This document shows positions 24,969-33,827 of a DNA stretch of 64,000 bases, one piece after another. The notes below the pieces were generated by a model. That model did no database searches. It worked only from the letters and a program-made list of their open reading frames with translations, and had not been told where the DNA came from. Position 1 is the stretch's first letter; the number at the start of each line of letters is the position of its first letter. The position numbers and the translations under genes are program-made. The DNA comes from Rhodoferax mekongensis (GTDB taxonomy: Bacteria; Pseudomonadota; Gammaproteobacteria; Burkholderiales; Burkholderiaceae_C), in NCBI RefSeq assembly GCF_032191775.1, contig NZ_CP132507.1:2257001-2321000 (forward strand), read 5' to 3'.

Positions 24969-26699
24969 TTACCGGCGGCTGTCCTCGGCGAAGATGTCCT
25001 TGTCTTTGTTCTCTGGAACAAACAGCAGGCCAATCACCACGGTCATGCCGGCCACCACCACGGGGTACCACAAGCCGTAGTAGGGGTCACCGGTTTGCGC
25101 GATCATGGCAAACGCGGTTGCTGGCATCAATCCACCAAACCAGCCATTGCCGATGTGATACGGCAATGACATGCCCGTATACCGGATGCGGGTGGGGAAC
25201 AGCTCTACAAGGGCAGCAGCAATCGGGCCGTACACCATGGTGACCAACAGCACGAGGTAGGTGAGGATCATCACCAGCGGGAACACTTGGGCATTGAAGA
25301 TGTCAAAGAAGCCTTCCATCTTGAGAATGCCTGGTGCTGGCTTGCCGGGCACAGGGTAGCCCGCGGCGGCTAATGCTTCGTTCACCGACTTTGCAAAGGC
25401 AGCAGGCGTGGCCTTGACGTCATCGCCAGTGAGCTTGGCGATTTCATAGCCCACCACTTCAGCAGTACCGATTTGCACCTTGGCCGGAATCGCTCCAGCG
25501 GTGTACTGCACCGAGTAGTTCACGGAACTGCGGGCGAGCAGCGCCTTGGTCACATCGCAAGAGCTGGTGAACTTGGCAGTGCCGGTCGGGTTGAACTGGA
25601 ACGAGCAGTCGTTGGGGTCGGCGATGATGGTCACCTTGGTGTTCTGCTGCGCAGCATGCAATGCCGGATTGGCGATTTGAGTGATAGTTTTGAACACCGG
25701 GAAGTAGGTCACGATGGCCAGGAAGCAACCCGCCAGAATGATTTTCTTGCGGCCGATTTTGTCGGACAGCGAACCGAAGATCACAAACCCGGCTGTACCC
25801 AGAATCAGTGACCAGGCGATCAGCACGTTGGCGGTAAACATGTCAATCCGCAAAATGGTTTGCAGGAAGAACAAGGCATAGAACTGGCCGGTGTACCAGA
25901 CCACGGCCTGACCTGCGACTAAACCGAACAAGGCGATCAGCGCAAACTTGCCGTTGCTCCACTGACCGAAAGCTTCGGCAATGGGTGCTTTGGAGCTGGT
26001 TCCTTCTGCTTTCATTTTCTTGAACGCAGGCGACTCCTCCATCTGCAAGCGGATCCATACCGAGATACCCAGCAGGAAGATCGACAGCAGGAATGGAATA
26101 CGCCAGCCCCACTCGGCGAATTCTTTTTCGCCAACAATAGTGCGCACCGTGAGGATCACCATCAGGGACAGCAGAAGGCCCAAGGTAGCGGTAGTCTGAA
26201 TCCAGCTGGTGAAGAAGCCACGACGTCCGGGTGGAGCATGCTCGGCGACATACACCACAGCACCGCCGTACTCACCACCCAAAGCAAGGCCCTGCAGCAT
26301 GCGCAGCAGGATCAGGATGACCGGCGCGGCCCAGCCGATGGTGTTGTAGCCCGGCAGCAAGCCGACCACAAAGGTCGAGATCCCCATGATCAAAATCGTC
26401 ATGAGGAAGGTTTGCTTGCGCCCGATCATGTCACCCAATCGGCCGAAGAACAGTGCGCCGAAGGGGCGCACCAGAAAGCCGGCGGCAAATGCCAACAAGG
26501 CAAACACGTTGCGTGTGGCTTCCGGGAAGGAAGAAAAAAACTGGGCCCCGATGATCGCTGCAAGCGAGCCATAGAGGTAGAAGTCGTACCACTCAAAAAT
26601 GGTTCCAGCTGAAGACGCGAGGATGACGCGTTTCTCTTCGCGCGTCATGGGCCGCTTGCGGTCTTCAATCGAAGCGGCACTGGCAGGGCTGATGCTCAT
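24969..26699 (-). CDS. MFS transporter, metabolite:H+ symporter family, with large inserted loop
   Basis: 576 residues, 12 predicted membrane helices. Family signature near the N-terminus (GTIFEWYDFYLYGSLAA) and the MFS motif GRLGDMIGRKQTFL. Unlike ProP/ShiA (about 440-500 residues) it has an insert of about 130 hydrophilic residues (about 355-485) between helices in the C-terminal half, which contains two Cys (NDCSFQF and SSCDVTK). The substrate, probably a carboxylate or zwitterion, cannot be told. It stands alone and is convergent to the lpdA fragment. Confidence 0.88.
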   Translation of the reverse strand: MSISPASAASIEDRKRPMTREEKRVILASSAGTIFEWYDFYLYGSLAAIIGAQFFSSFPEATRNVFALLAFAAGFLVRPFGALFFGRLGDMIGRKQTFLMTILIMGISTFVVGLLPGYNTIGWAAPVILILLRMLQGLALGGEYGGAVVYVAEHAPPGRRGFFTSWIQTTATLGLLLSLMVILTVRTIVGEKEFAEWGWRIPFLLSIFLLGISVWIRLQMEESPAFKKMKAEGTSSKAPIAEAFGQWSNGKFALIALFGLVAGQAVVWYTGQFYALFFLQTILRIDMFTANVLIAWSLILGTAGFVIFGSLSDKIGRKKIILAGCFLAIVTYFPVFKTITQIANPALHAAQQNTKVTIIADPNDCSFQFNPTGTAKFTSSCDVTKALLARSSVNYSVQYTAGAIPAKVQIGTAEVVGYEIAKLTGDDVKATPAAFAKSVNEALAAAGYPVPGKPAPGILKMEGFFDIFNAQVFPLVMILTYLVLLVTMVYGPIAAALVELFPTRIRYTGMSLPYHIGNGWFGGLMPATAFAMIAQTGDPYYGLWYPVVVAGMTVVIGLLFVPENKDKDIFAEDSRR

Positions 26700-26725
26700 G
26701 GGGAGTCTCCGTTTTGTTTAGTTAG

Positions 26726-26780
26726 GGCGGTTCTCAGCATCCACGGCGATGCCATGGACGGCCGCAGTGTCAAAACCGCC
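26726..26780. promoter_or_regulatory. Inverted repeat upstream of the MFS gene
   Basis: GGCGGTT (26726-26732) and AACCGCC (26774-26780) flank about 40 bases in the leader/promoter region of the minus-strand MFS gene. It could be a long hairpin in the leader. A second pair, CCCCAC and GTGGGG, lies at about 26801-26846, downstream of the small gene at 26890. Confidence 0.3.
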
Positions 26781-26889
26781 TCTGACGGATTTCTTACTCC
26801 CCCACGAAGGTTAAGGCTTGGAAAAAGTGGGGCTTTTTTCTGGCGATTTTTGGGGTACGCCGCCGCTCGGAAACTTCAATGACGAGAGG

Positions 26890-27114
26890 CTATTCGCTCT
26901 TTCTGGCTGCGCGCCAGCTGCGCCAACGACTCGCCAGTTGCAAGCCCAGACCGCCACCCAAGCCCAACAAAACCATACCCACCAATGCGTTGTTGCCAAA
27001 CCCTCCCGCGAAGGCGTCAAACCCCATGGATTGACCTAGCCACAAACCCAATTGGGCACCTGCTACAAATCCGACGGCATCCGAGATACCGATCAACAAC
27101 GCAGAGTCTTTCAT
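26890..27114 (-). CDS. Small hypothetical membrane protein
   Basis: 74 residues with two hydrophobic stretches (about 5-30 and 42-62) separated by a Gly-rich turn (GFDAFAGGFGNNALVGM), and a basic tail SRWRSWRAARKSE. Base composition and third-position GC are like neighbouring genes, which supports coding. I do not recognise a family. No strong ribosome binding site precedes the ATG at 27114. Confidence 0.55.
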   Translation of the reverse strand: MKDSALLIGISDAVGFVAGAQLGLWLGQSMGFDAFAGGFGNNALVGMVLLGLGGGLGLQLASRWRSWRAARKSE

Positions 27115-27341
27115 AGCGATTCAGGTAAGAGTGAAGGGCCGGATTGTGCATTCGGTCTGGAAAAAAACGTAGCGCACGTAAGGTCGGAACCCCACGCCTA
27201 GCTAGGGCATCTGCAGGGCTCTGTTGCCGGGTAGTGCCTGTCTCCAGCAGGACTCGGCAAGGGTTTGTCTCAAGGTCATATGTCTAAGGCCAGTGCAACA
27301 TTTCCCTTTTTCGCGTGATCGCGCGTTCCGGGAGTTTTCTT

Positions 27342-28550
27342 TTGGCCTTTAAGAAAATGGTGCTCGGCACCTTGGTAGTTCTGGGGGTGGCCGGCGTGTG
27401 CGCTTGGTTCAGTCTCGACAAGGAAACCCGCGGGTTGTTGGCGACGGTGCCGATCAACCGCGATCTGCTGTTCTGGTCTCAATCCCAAAGGGATGCCGCC
27501 TTTCGTGCATTGGACCGGCTGCCTTTTCTCGCCGAGTCGCGCGTGGTGTCCGCTGGCGGTACACCATCTGCTTTACCCGCGGGTGCGCCACTGAAACTCA
27601 CAAGCAATGTCGACGCCTACATGGCCGGCCAGCGCAGTGCTGCGCTCTTGGTCTTGCAAGACGGTAAGTTGCGCCTCGAGCGTTATGGCCTGGGCTTTGA
27701 TGCGGCAGGGCGTTGGACCAGCTTTTCGGTGGCCAAGTCGTTTACTTCCACCTTGGTCGGCGCCGCAGTGAAGGACGGCTTCATCAAGAGCCTCGACGAC
27801 AAAGTCAGCCTCTACATTCCGGACCTCAGAGGCTCGGCTTACGATGCGGTGAGCGTGCGCCAATTGCTCACCATGACCTCCGGCGTAAAGTGGAACGAAG
27901 ATTATTCTGACCCGCAGTCGGATGTCGCAAAGTTCAACAACCACAAGCCTGAGGAAGGCGTGGATGCGTTGGTGAGCTACATGCGCAAGCTCCCGCGTGA
28001 TGTGCCAGCGGGAACCCGTTGGCTCTACAGCACTGGCGAGACCAATCTGGTCGGCACCCTTGTGCAGCAAGCTACTGGCAAGCCCTTGGCCACCTATCTG
28101 GCCGAAAAAGTGTGGGGGCCGGCAGGTATGGAGCAGCAAGGCACCTGGATATTGAGCAAAACCGGTCAGGAAATCGGGGGCTGCTGCATCCAGGCGTCGC
28201 CACGGGATTACGCCCGTATGGGCCAATACATTTTGAGTGGCGCCATGGCAGGTGGCAAAAGAATCGTGCCCGATGGCTGGTGGGCGGATGCCACTACCAA
28301 GCGCACAGACATCGGCCAAGCAGGCCGTGGGTATGGCTACCAATGGTGGACTTATGACGACGGCAGTTTTTCTGCTCGCGGCATTTTCGGGCAAGGCATT
28401 TTCATCGACCCCAAGCGCAAGTTGGTCATCGTGTCCAACGCCAACTGGGCAGGGGGTGCGCGTGACCCAGAGGCATCCAACGCGCGTGAGGCCTTCTACC
28501 GGGAGGTACAAAAGGCCGTTGACGATGAAGGTGCAGCGCCCGGCAAATAA
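27342..28550 (+). CDS. Membrane-anchored serine hydrolase (beta-lactamase / class C PBP family)
   Basis: About 402 residues. A TTG start at 27342 is preferred because GGGAG lies 6 bases upstream; an in-frame GTG at 27315 is the alternative. An N-terminal hydrophobic anchor (MVLGTLVVLGVAGVCAWF) precedes the catalytic domain. The nucleophile motif S-x-x-K is in FSVAKSFTS, and the Tyr motif is YSTGETN (Y-x-x in place of Y-x-N). The family includes esterases, D-aminopeptidases and 6-aminohexanoate-dimer hydrolases as well as class C beta-lactamases; resistance should not be inferred. Confidence 0.85.
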   Translation: MAFKKMVLGTLVVLGVAGVCAWFSLDKETRGLLATVPINRDLLFWSQSQRDAAFRALDRLPFLAESRVVSAGGTPSALPAGAPLKLTSNVDAYMAGQRSAALLVLQDGKLRLERYGLGFDAAGRWTSFSVAKSFTSTLVGAAVKDGFIKSLDDKVSLYIPDLRGSAYDAVSVRQLLTMTSGVKWNEDYSDPQSDVAKFNNHKPEEGVDALVSYMRKLPRDVPAGTRWLYSTGETNLVGTLVQQATGKPLATYLAEKVWGPAGMEQQGTWILSKTGQEIGGCCIQASPRDYARMGQYILSGAMAGGKRIVPDGWWADATTKRTDIGQAGRGYGYQWWTYDDGSFSARGIFGQGIFIDPKRKLVIVSNANWAGGARDPEASNAREAFYREVQKAVDDEGAAPGK

Positions 28551-28604
28551 TTTTTTGCGGGGTGCACCGCTCACGATTTCCCCAAGAAGCCCAGGAGTGA
28601 TGAC

Positions 28605-28853
28605 ATGGCTACTATCGATCCCAGCCGCGAGAGTTTCAGCCAGCTCTTTGTGAAGACTGCGCCGGACAAACCAGTCACCATGCTGAACCTGCTGCGCTTC
28701 AAAGAGCAGGCCGAATACACCCCTGAGTGCAAGGAGACGCCATGCACCGGGCGTGAGGCTTATGCACGCTATACGGCGAATGCCCTGAAAGCGCTCGTTC
28801 ACCACCGATCCGCCGGGCTGGCAGATGCCCGACTGATTGCTATGCAGCAGTAG
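28605..28853 (+). CDS. Shortened DUF1330 family protein
   Basis: 82 residues with a good ribosome binding site (AGGAG). The first 65 residues (MATIDPSRESFSQLFVK..., VTMLNLLRFKEQAEY, GREAYARYTANALK) match the DUF1330 N-terminal half. The last 16 (HHRSAGLADARLIAMQQ) look like the family's C-terminal end. The middle, about 45 residues, is missing in frame. It may be a decayed gene still open by chance. No function is assigned to the full-length family beyond a dimeric ferredoxin-like fold. Confidence 0.6.
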   Translation: MATIDPSRESFSQLFVKTAPDKPVTMLNLLRFKEQAEYTPECKETPCTGREAYARYTANALKALVHHRSAGLADARLIAMQQ

Positions 28854-28944
28854 TTGTTTTCCCGTTCTGGGGTGCCGACAAAGCGACTCCTAAGTTGCCG
28901 CACGGTGTGCCATACTGCAAAAAAAGCAACCATTGGAGCATGCA

Positions 28945-30126
28945 GTGCAAGGGCACAAAGCTGTGGTTTGGACAGGATCGGCCTTCGCTGCCGCTGGACT
29001 GGCTTGCTTCTTCGTTTTTTCTTGGCATGACGGTGCCTCCAAGCCACTGGCCATCGAGGTGGCACTCCTTGTTGGCTTGCTGTGTGGGGTGCTTACTTTT
29101 CTCGTGTTGCGCTTGCGGGATGTGAATGAGTCGTCCCGGAAGTTGGGCCTCATTGCCGCAATGAATGTCCAAGTCAACCGGGACATCCTGCTCAATGAAG
29201 ATCTGGGGCTGATTTACGCCAATATTCTTGGCTACCTGTTCCGGATTTTCAATGAAGCAACAACCGGTTCGATACTCAAGCTGGGCGACGATGGGCACCT
29301 GACCTTTGTTGCATCCAAAGGCTTCTCCGACGAGTTTGTGGGCAAATTCAGACTCCGGTTGGAAGACAGCTTTTTGTACCAGGTAACGCAAGGTAACTTC
29401 AAGGAAGCGCGCTTGATCACAGCCACAGATTTTGAGGACGTGGCCACCGTCATCAAGCCCGACGATTGGAGGTACCAATCGGTCATCAGTGCGCCGATTT
29501 TTGTCGGTGATCGCTTGTTCGGTTTGTTGAATCTGGACTCGTCGATTGCGAGTACCTACGACCAAAAAGACCTTGAAATTGTGGAGCGCTTTCGCGCACA
29601 GATTGAGGTGGTGCTATTGGCCAGAGAACGCTATTCGGCCAACATCAAGCGCTATCAGGTGGATGCACTGAGTGGCCTGGCGACCCGCCATTATTTTGAA
29701 GATCAGTTGGCTGTGGCCTTGGAGCGTGCTGCGCGATACCAAGAGCGTGTGGTGATCGGTCTTTTTGATGTGGATGGTCTGAAGCAAGTCAACGATACGC
29801 AGGGTCATTTGGCAGGCGATCAATTGATCGCCCACTTTGCGCAGGTGTTGCGCAAGTCAGCCCGCAATTCCGACATCGTGGGTCGCCTGGGCGGGGATGA
29901 GTTCGTCGCTTGTTATCCAATGGCCAAGGCTACAGCGATAGAGCGCACCATCCAGGAGATTCGCAAGCAGTTGCGCCTGAACCCGATACTGACCGGGGGT
30001 GGGGCCCTATTGGTGCCCGAATTCAGCTTTGGTCTCGCCAGTTTTCCGGAGGACGGAAGCACTGTCGAAGCATTGTTGGGTCTTGCAGACCAAAGAATGT
30101 ATGCCATGAAGCAGGCTGCACATTAA
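28945..30126 (+). CDS. Membrane GAF-GGDEF diguanylate cyclase
   Basis: About 393 residues from GTG 28945, chosen because GGAG lies 6 bases upstream; TTG 28933 is the alternative. Two membrane helices near the N-terminus (about 9-50), then a GAF-like domain (about 75-225; YQSVISAPIFVGDRLFGLLNLDS), then GGDEF (about 235-393). The active site is GGDEF at 316-320, and an inhibitory-site motif RNSD (307-310) lies five residues before it, so product inhibition by c-di-GMP is expected. No EAL domain. Confidence 0.9.
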   Translation: MQGHKAVVWTGSAFAAAGLACFFVFSWHDGASKPLAIEVALLVGLLCGVLTFLVLRLRDVNESSRKLGLIAAMNVQVNRDILLNEDLGLIYANILGYLFRIFNEATTGSILKLGDDGHLTFVASKGFSDEFVGKFRLRLEDSFLYQVTQGNFKEARLITATDFEDVATVIKPDDWRYQSVISAPIFVGDRLFGLLNLDSSIASTYDQKDLEIVERFRAQIEVVLLARERYSANIKRYQVDALSGLATRHYFEDQLAVALERAARYQERVVIGLFDVDGLKQVNDTQGHLAGDQLIAHFAQVLRKSARNSDIVGRLGGDEFVACYPMAKATAIERTIQEIRKQLRLNPILTGGGALLVPEFSFGLASFPEDGSTVEALLGLADQRMYAMKQAAH

Positions 30127-30454
30127 GCAAACCGTGCGGCATCGGACCGACGGAACGCTAGTCGCGGGCTGAGCCGACCTAGGGCCGCTTTTTTGTGACG
30201 GCATCTCATAGGCCCCTAGTCAGGAGATGGAGTGCTATATATTTAATAGTATCTCGCGTCTATTCCATGAGCGCTGGCTGCCGGATTAGTACATAAAGTT
30301 GAAGTGATGGGTAAGGCTTGCGGTGCAAGACCGGTTCGCAAATCGGGCTCCCAGCCAAAGTGGTGGAAAATAGAGGGTTTTCAGCCGTTGACAAACTTAC
30401 GGCAGAAGCTCCTTGCCGGCTCTCCAACCCCTTTTTGCTCTTCCCTGCTTGTCC
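30127..30454. other. Intergenic region with repeat copy 6, upstream of the aspartate kinase gene
   Basis: 328 bases. After the GGDEF gene an imperfect GC-rich hairpin followed by TTTTTTG (about 30162-30196) may be a terminator. Then comes repeat copy 6 (30232-30292). TTGACA at 30389 could be a -35 element, but no good -10 follows at the right distance. No gene is supported here. Confidence 0.4.
30232..30292 (+). repeat. Dispersed 60-bp element, copy 6
   Basis: GTGCTATATATTTAATAGTA, CTCGCG, ATTCCATGAGCGCTGGCTGCC, GGATTAGT. It aligns base for base in spacing with copy 9 at 60138. Confidence 0.75.
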
Positions 30455-31876
30455 ATGTCAGACGTAAATTCTTCCAAGATCTCTGTCGAGAAAATCGGCG
30501 GCACCTCGATGACCGCTTTTGGTGATGTGCTGCGCCACATCGTTTTGCATGACCCGAAACGCATTTACGGACGCATTTACGTGGTGTCTGCCTACTCCGG
30601 CGTGACCAACCAGTTGCTGGAGCACAAGAAGACAGGTGAACGCGGCATTTACGCCCTGTTTGCTGAAGGCAAGGGCTACCAGGACGCCCTGACCGGCTTG
30701 GCTGCGAGCCTGAAAAAGCTGAACGCCAGCTATGCCGACATCGGTTTGCCACTTGTCGTGGCCGACGCCTTTATTGATCAGCGCATTGCCCAAGCCCGCG
30801 AATATCTGGGTGCCATGCACCACGTGTTGGCCAGCGGCTACCTGAGCCGCAAGGATGTGCTCTTGGCAGCCCGCGAGGTGCTCGCCTCTATCGGCGAGTC
30901 CCATAGCGCGTTCAACTCGGTGGAAATCCTCAAGGCCAATGGCGTGAATGCGGTCCTGATGGACCTGGCCGGCTTTGATGACAACGAAGCCTGGAGCATT
31001 GATGAACGCATCGCCAACAGCTTCAAGGGCTTGGATTTAAGCGACAAGGTGATTGTGGCCACGGGTTACACCAAGGGTACCGAAGGCATCATGCGCGAGT
31101 TTGACCGGGGCTACTCCGAGGTCACCTTCAGCAAGATCGCTGTCGAAGTGCGCCCCGCAGAGGCCGTGATCCACAAGGAGTTTCACCTGTCTTCTGCCGA
31201 CCCCAACCTGGTGGGCTTGGAAAATGCTATTGTGGTGGGCGCCACCAACTACGACGTGGCCGACCAGTTGGCCGACGTGGGCATGGAAGCCATCCACCCC
31301 AAGGCGGCCAAGCCCATGGAGTTGGCGGGCATCCCTATCCGCCTGAAGAACACTTTTGAGCCGGACCACCCCGGCACCCTGATCACCAAGGACTTCGTGG
31401 GCGAGCGCGCCCGCGTGGAAATCGTGACCGGTACCGACAAGGTCACGCTGATCGAGATTCACGACCCCAGCATGGTCGGCACCGTGGGCTTTGACGCCAG
31501 CTTGATGCAAGTGTTCTGCAAGCACGACATCAGCTACATCCTGAAGGCCACCAATGCCAACTCGATTGCCCACTTGGTGTGGGACAACCAGGTAACTGAC
31601 GCACTCGTGGCCGAACTGGAAGAGTTGTACCAGGTGGTTACCGTCAAGCCCAGCGCCATTGTGTGCACCATCGGCTCCAACATCGGCATTCCCGGCGTGC
31701 TGGCCAAGGCCGCTCAGGCACTGGCGGACGCGCAAGTCAACGTGAACTGCGTGTCGCAAACCCTGCGCCAGGTGAACATGCAGTTCGTGATTGAGCGCGG
31801 CGACTACAAGACCGCGGTCAAGGCACTTAACATGGCCTTGTGTGTGAACTCCGGTACACCGGTTCCACGCGTTTGA
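30455..31876 (+). CDS. Aspartate kinase (long form, Ask_Ect-like)
   Basis: 473 residues from ATG 30455. Phosphorylates aspartate in the first step of Lys/Met/Thr (and in some bacteria ectoine) synthesis. The amino-acid kinase motif is EKIGGTSM near the N-terminus, with two ACT-type segments at the end (KVTLIEIHDPSMVGTVGFD; CTIGSNIGIPGVLAKAAQAL). It is longer than the LysC of most betaproteobacteria (about 410-420) and resembles the ectoine-associated aspartokinases, but no ectABC genes are near. Repeat copy 7 with a terminator follows. Confidence 0.88.
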   Translation: MSDVNSSKISVEKIGGTSMTAFGDVLRHIVLHDPKRIYGRIYVVSAYSGVTNQLLEHKKTGERGIYALFAEGKGYQDALTGLAASLKKLNASYADIGLPLVVADAFIDQRIAQAREYLGAMHHVLASGYLSRKDVLLAAREVLASIGESHSAFNSVEILKANGVNAVLMDLAGFDDNEAWSIDERIANSFKGLDLSDKVIVATGYTKGTEGIMREFDRGYSEVTFSKIAVEVRPAEAVIHKEFHLSSADPNLVGLENAIVVGATNYDVADQLADVGMEAIHPKAAKPMELAGIPIRLKNTFEPDHPGTLITKDFVGERARVEIVTGTDKVTLIEIHDPSMVGTVGFDASLMQVFCKHDISYILKATNANSIAHLVWDNQVTDALVAELEELYQVVTVKPSAIVCTIGSNIGIPGVLAKAAQALADAQVNVNCVSQTLRQVNMQFVIERGDYKTAVKALNMALCVNSGTPVPRV

Positions 31877-31888
31877 AGTTGGGCTGAA

Positions 31889-31945
31889 TTGCTACTGATT
31901 CAGTAGCTGGCCGCGCAGATCCCACGGGCGCTGCGCGGCTTTTTT
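31889..31945 (+). repeat. Dispersed 60-bp element, copy 7
   Basis: TTGCTACTGATTCAGTAGCT, GGCCGCGC, CCCACGGGCGCTG, CGCGGC then TTTTTT. It lies 13 bases after the aspartate kinase stop. Confidence 0.72.
31910..31945 (+). terminator. Intrinsic terminator of the aspartate kinase gene, inside the repeat
   Basis: GCCGCGCAG (31910-31918) pairs with CTGCGCGGC (31931-31939) and six T follow. The hairpin is made from the distal half of repeat copy 7. Confidence 0.85.
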
Positions 31946-31960
31946 ATGCCTGAATGAGCC

Positions 31961-32494
31961 TCACACCCGCTGCTTGTCGAGCTTGCGGCTCAGGGTTCGG
32001 CGGTGCATTCCCAGTCGGCGGGCTGCTTCAGAAATATTGAAGTCACTTTCGGCTAACACTTGGTGGATGCGTTCCCATTCCAGCGTCTTGATGGAACTGG
32101 AGCGGTTGGTCAGTGCCACCTCGGTGTTGCCTTCCTCGAGGCCGAACGCGGCTTCGATGTCATCGGTGTTGGAGGGCTTGGCCAGGTAATGGCTGGCGCC
32201 CAGCTTGATCGCTTCCACCGCGGTGGCAATGCTCGCAAAGCCGGTGAGCACCACGATCCGCATATCCGCACTATGGGCGTGCAAGGCCCGCACGCAAGCC
32301 AGGCCGCTGGCATCACCCTTGAGCTTGAGGTCCACCACGGCGTAGGCTGGCGTATGAGCAGGCAACAGGGCTTCCACGCCGGCAAGTCCATCGGCATGCA
32401 GCACTGTGTAGCCCCGTCGCTCGAAGGAGCGGCTGAGGGTGCGGGCAAACGCTTCGTCGTCTTCCACGATGAGCAAGAGGCGTTCAGTGTCCAT
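31961..32494 (-). CDS. regA: RegA/PrrA-type redox response regulator
   Basis: 177 residues. Receiver domain with LIVEDDEAF, phosphoacceptor Asp in YAVVDLKLKGD, and Lys in HYLAKPSNTD. The C-terminal Fis-type helix-turn-helix NISEAARRLGMHRRTLSRKL is nearly invariant in the RegA/PrrA/ActR group. In purple bacteria this regulator controls oxidases, photosynthesis, CO2 and N2 fixation genes by redox state. Its start overlaps regB by 11 bases; last gene of the cyo operon. Confidence 0.94.
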   Translation of the reverse strand: MDTERLLLIVEDDEAFARTLSRSFERRGYTVLHADGLAGVEALLPAHTPAYAVVDLKLKGDASGLACVRALHAHSADMRIVVLTGFASIATAVEAIKLGASHYLAKPSNTDDIEAAFGLEEGNTEVALTNRSSSIKTLEWERIHQVLAESDFNISEAARRLGMHRRTLSRKLDKQRV

Positions 32495-33827
32495 GGGGGT
32501 GGTTCTTTTCAGTTTCCGGCAGGGAGATATCGGGCAGGGACAGGGTGATGGTGACTTTGGCTCCGCCGTCCACCCTATTTTCGGCGCTCAGGCTTCCCCC
32601 CAAAGTGCGTGCGACATTCATCGACAAGAAAAGCCCCAGCCCGCCGCCCGGACGTCCCTTGGTGGATTGGTAGGGCACCCCGATGTGGCTCAGCACCTCC
32701 GGTGTAAAGCCAGGGCCGCGGTCTGTCACCACGATGTGCAAGGTATCGCCATCCCGGCTGGCTTCCAGGCGGACCCAATGCGGTGAGGCATCCCGCGCGT
32801 TGTCCAGCACGTTAAACACCATTTGTTCCAAGGTGGTGTCGGCAACCATCGCAGTGTTTTCGTCGACCTGGTTGTCATACAGGAAGGTATCCACCGATCG
32901 GGTGCTTCGCCATTCCTGGACCAGGGTGTCCAGAAACGCACGCACGGTGGTCTGGCTGGAATGTTCACCGCGCGTCTCGCCGGCCGTTAGCAGAATGCCG
33001 CTCACAATGCTTTTGCAGCGTTGGACCTGGGCTTCCATTTCCGCGATATCTTCTTTGAGTGACGGGTCACGCACCAAGGCAGGCATGTGTTTCCAGTCGC
33101 CCAGAATGACAGCCAGGGTGGCCAGTGGGGTGCCCAGTTCATGCGCAGCTCCTGAAGCCAGCAAGCCCATGCGCACGATGTGTTCTTCCTCTGCCGCGCG
33201 CTGGCGCACCGCGGCCAAGCGCGCATCGCGACGGCGCAGGTTGTGGTTGATGCGGGTGATGAAAATCACCACCAGAATGGCATTGAGCAGAAAGCACACC
33301 AGCAGGCCCATCACGTAGGGGCTGGCAAGGCCCTCATGCAAGTTGGGTGCGAGCGGCAGGGGAATACTGAATTTGGCCAGCAAGGCCACGCACGCTGATG
33401 TCGCAACCACAATGCAGACGATATATCCCCCGCGCAGCAGCATGGCTCCCACGGCGATCTGCAACAGGTACAAAAACACAAAGGGGTTGCTGATGCCCCC
33501 GCTCAGGTAAAGCTGGGCGGTCAGGGCGGCCACGTCCACGAGCAGCCCGATAAACAACTCGACCTCATGCACGGGCTTGCGGGCGCGCCAGCGCAACAAG
33601 CAGGCCAGATTGAACAGCACCATGCCGCCTACGATGGCCAGCATGGGCTGCAAAGGCAGGTGCATGCCCAGGCTGTAGTGCGTGGCTTCAATGGTGAGTA
33701 GCTGCCCCACCACCGCAATCCAGCGCAGCTGGATGAGCTGGTGCAGGTTTTTCAGCCCCGCAGAGGCATCTGCCAGCCGTGCCTTGGCGGGCTGGGGAGC
33801 GATAGGTGCTTTAAGGCTGGTGTCCAT
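32484..33827 (-). CDS. regB: RegB/PrrB-type redox sensor histidine kinase
   Basis: 447 residues. Six membrane helices in the first 200 residues, including GGISNPFVFLYLLQ, the conserved GGxxNPF segment implicated in ubiquinone sensing in RegB. H-box GLLASGAAHELGTPLATLAV. The Cys in VQRCKSIVSG, about 50 residues after the His, matches the position of the redox-active cysteine of RegB. ATP-binding boxes include NVLDNARDA and GGGLGLFLSMNVARTLGG. ATG 33827 lies inside the 3' end of the SURF1-like gene (17-base overlap), showing tight operon structure. Confidence 0.94.
   Translation of the reverse strand: MDTSLKAPIAPQPAKARLADASAGLKNLHQLIQLRWIAVVGQLLTIEATHYSLGMHLPLQPMLAIVGGMVLFNLACLLRWRARKPVHEVELFIGLLVDVAALTAQLYLSGGISNPFVFLYLLQIAVGAMLLRGGYIVCIVVATSACVALLAKFSIPLPLAPNLHEGLASPYVMGLLVCFLLNAILVVIFITRINHNLRRRDARLAAVRQRAAEEEHIVRMGLLASGAAHELGTPLATLAVILGDWKHMPALVRDPSLKEDIAEMEAQVQRCKSIVSGILLTAGETRGEHSSQTTVRAFLDTLVQEWRSTRSVDTFLYDNQVDENTAMVADTTLEQMVFNVLDNARDASPHWVRLEASRDGDTLHIVVTDRGPGFTPEVLSHIGVPYQSTKGRPGGGLGLFLSMNVARTLGGSLSAENRVDGGAKVTITLSLPDISLPETEKNHPHGH

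Noticed and set aside
27342..28550. Serine hydrolase as an antibiotic-resistance beta-lactamase.
   Set aside because: Only the general S-x-x-K fold is present, with an atypical Tyr motif and no AmpR-type neighbour. The family contains many unrelated hydrolases.
30304..30525. Plus-strand frame upstream of the aspartate kinase gene.
   Set aside because: It overlaps the start of the kinase in another frame and has no ribosome binding site or recognisable sequence.
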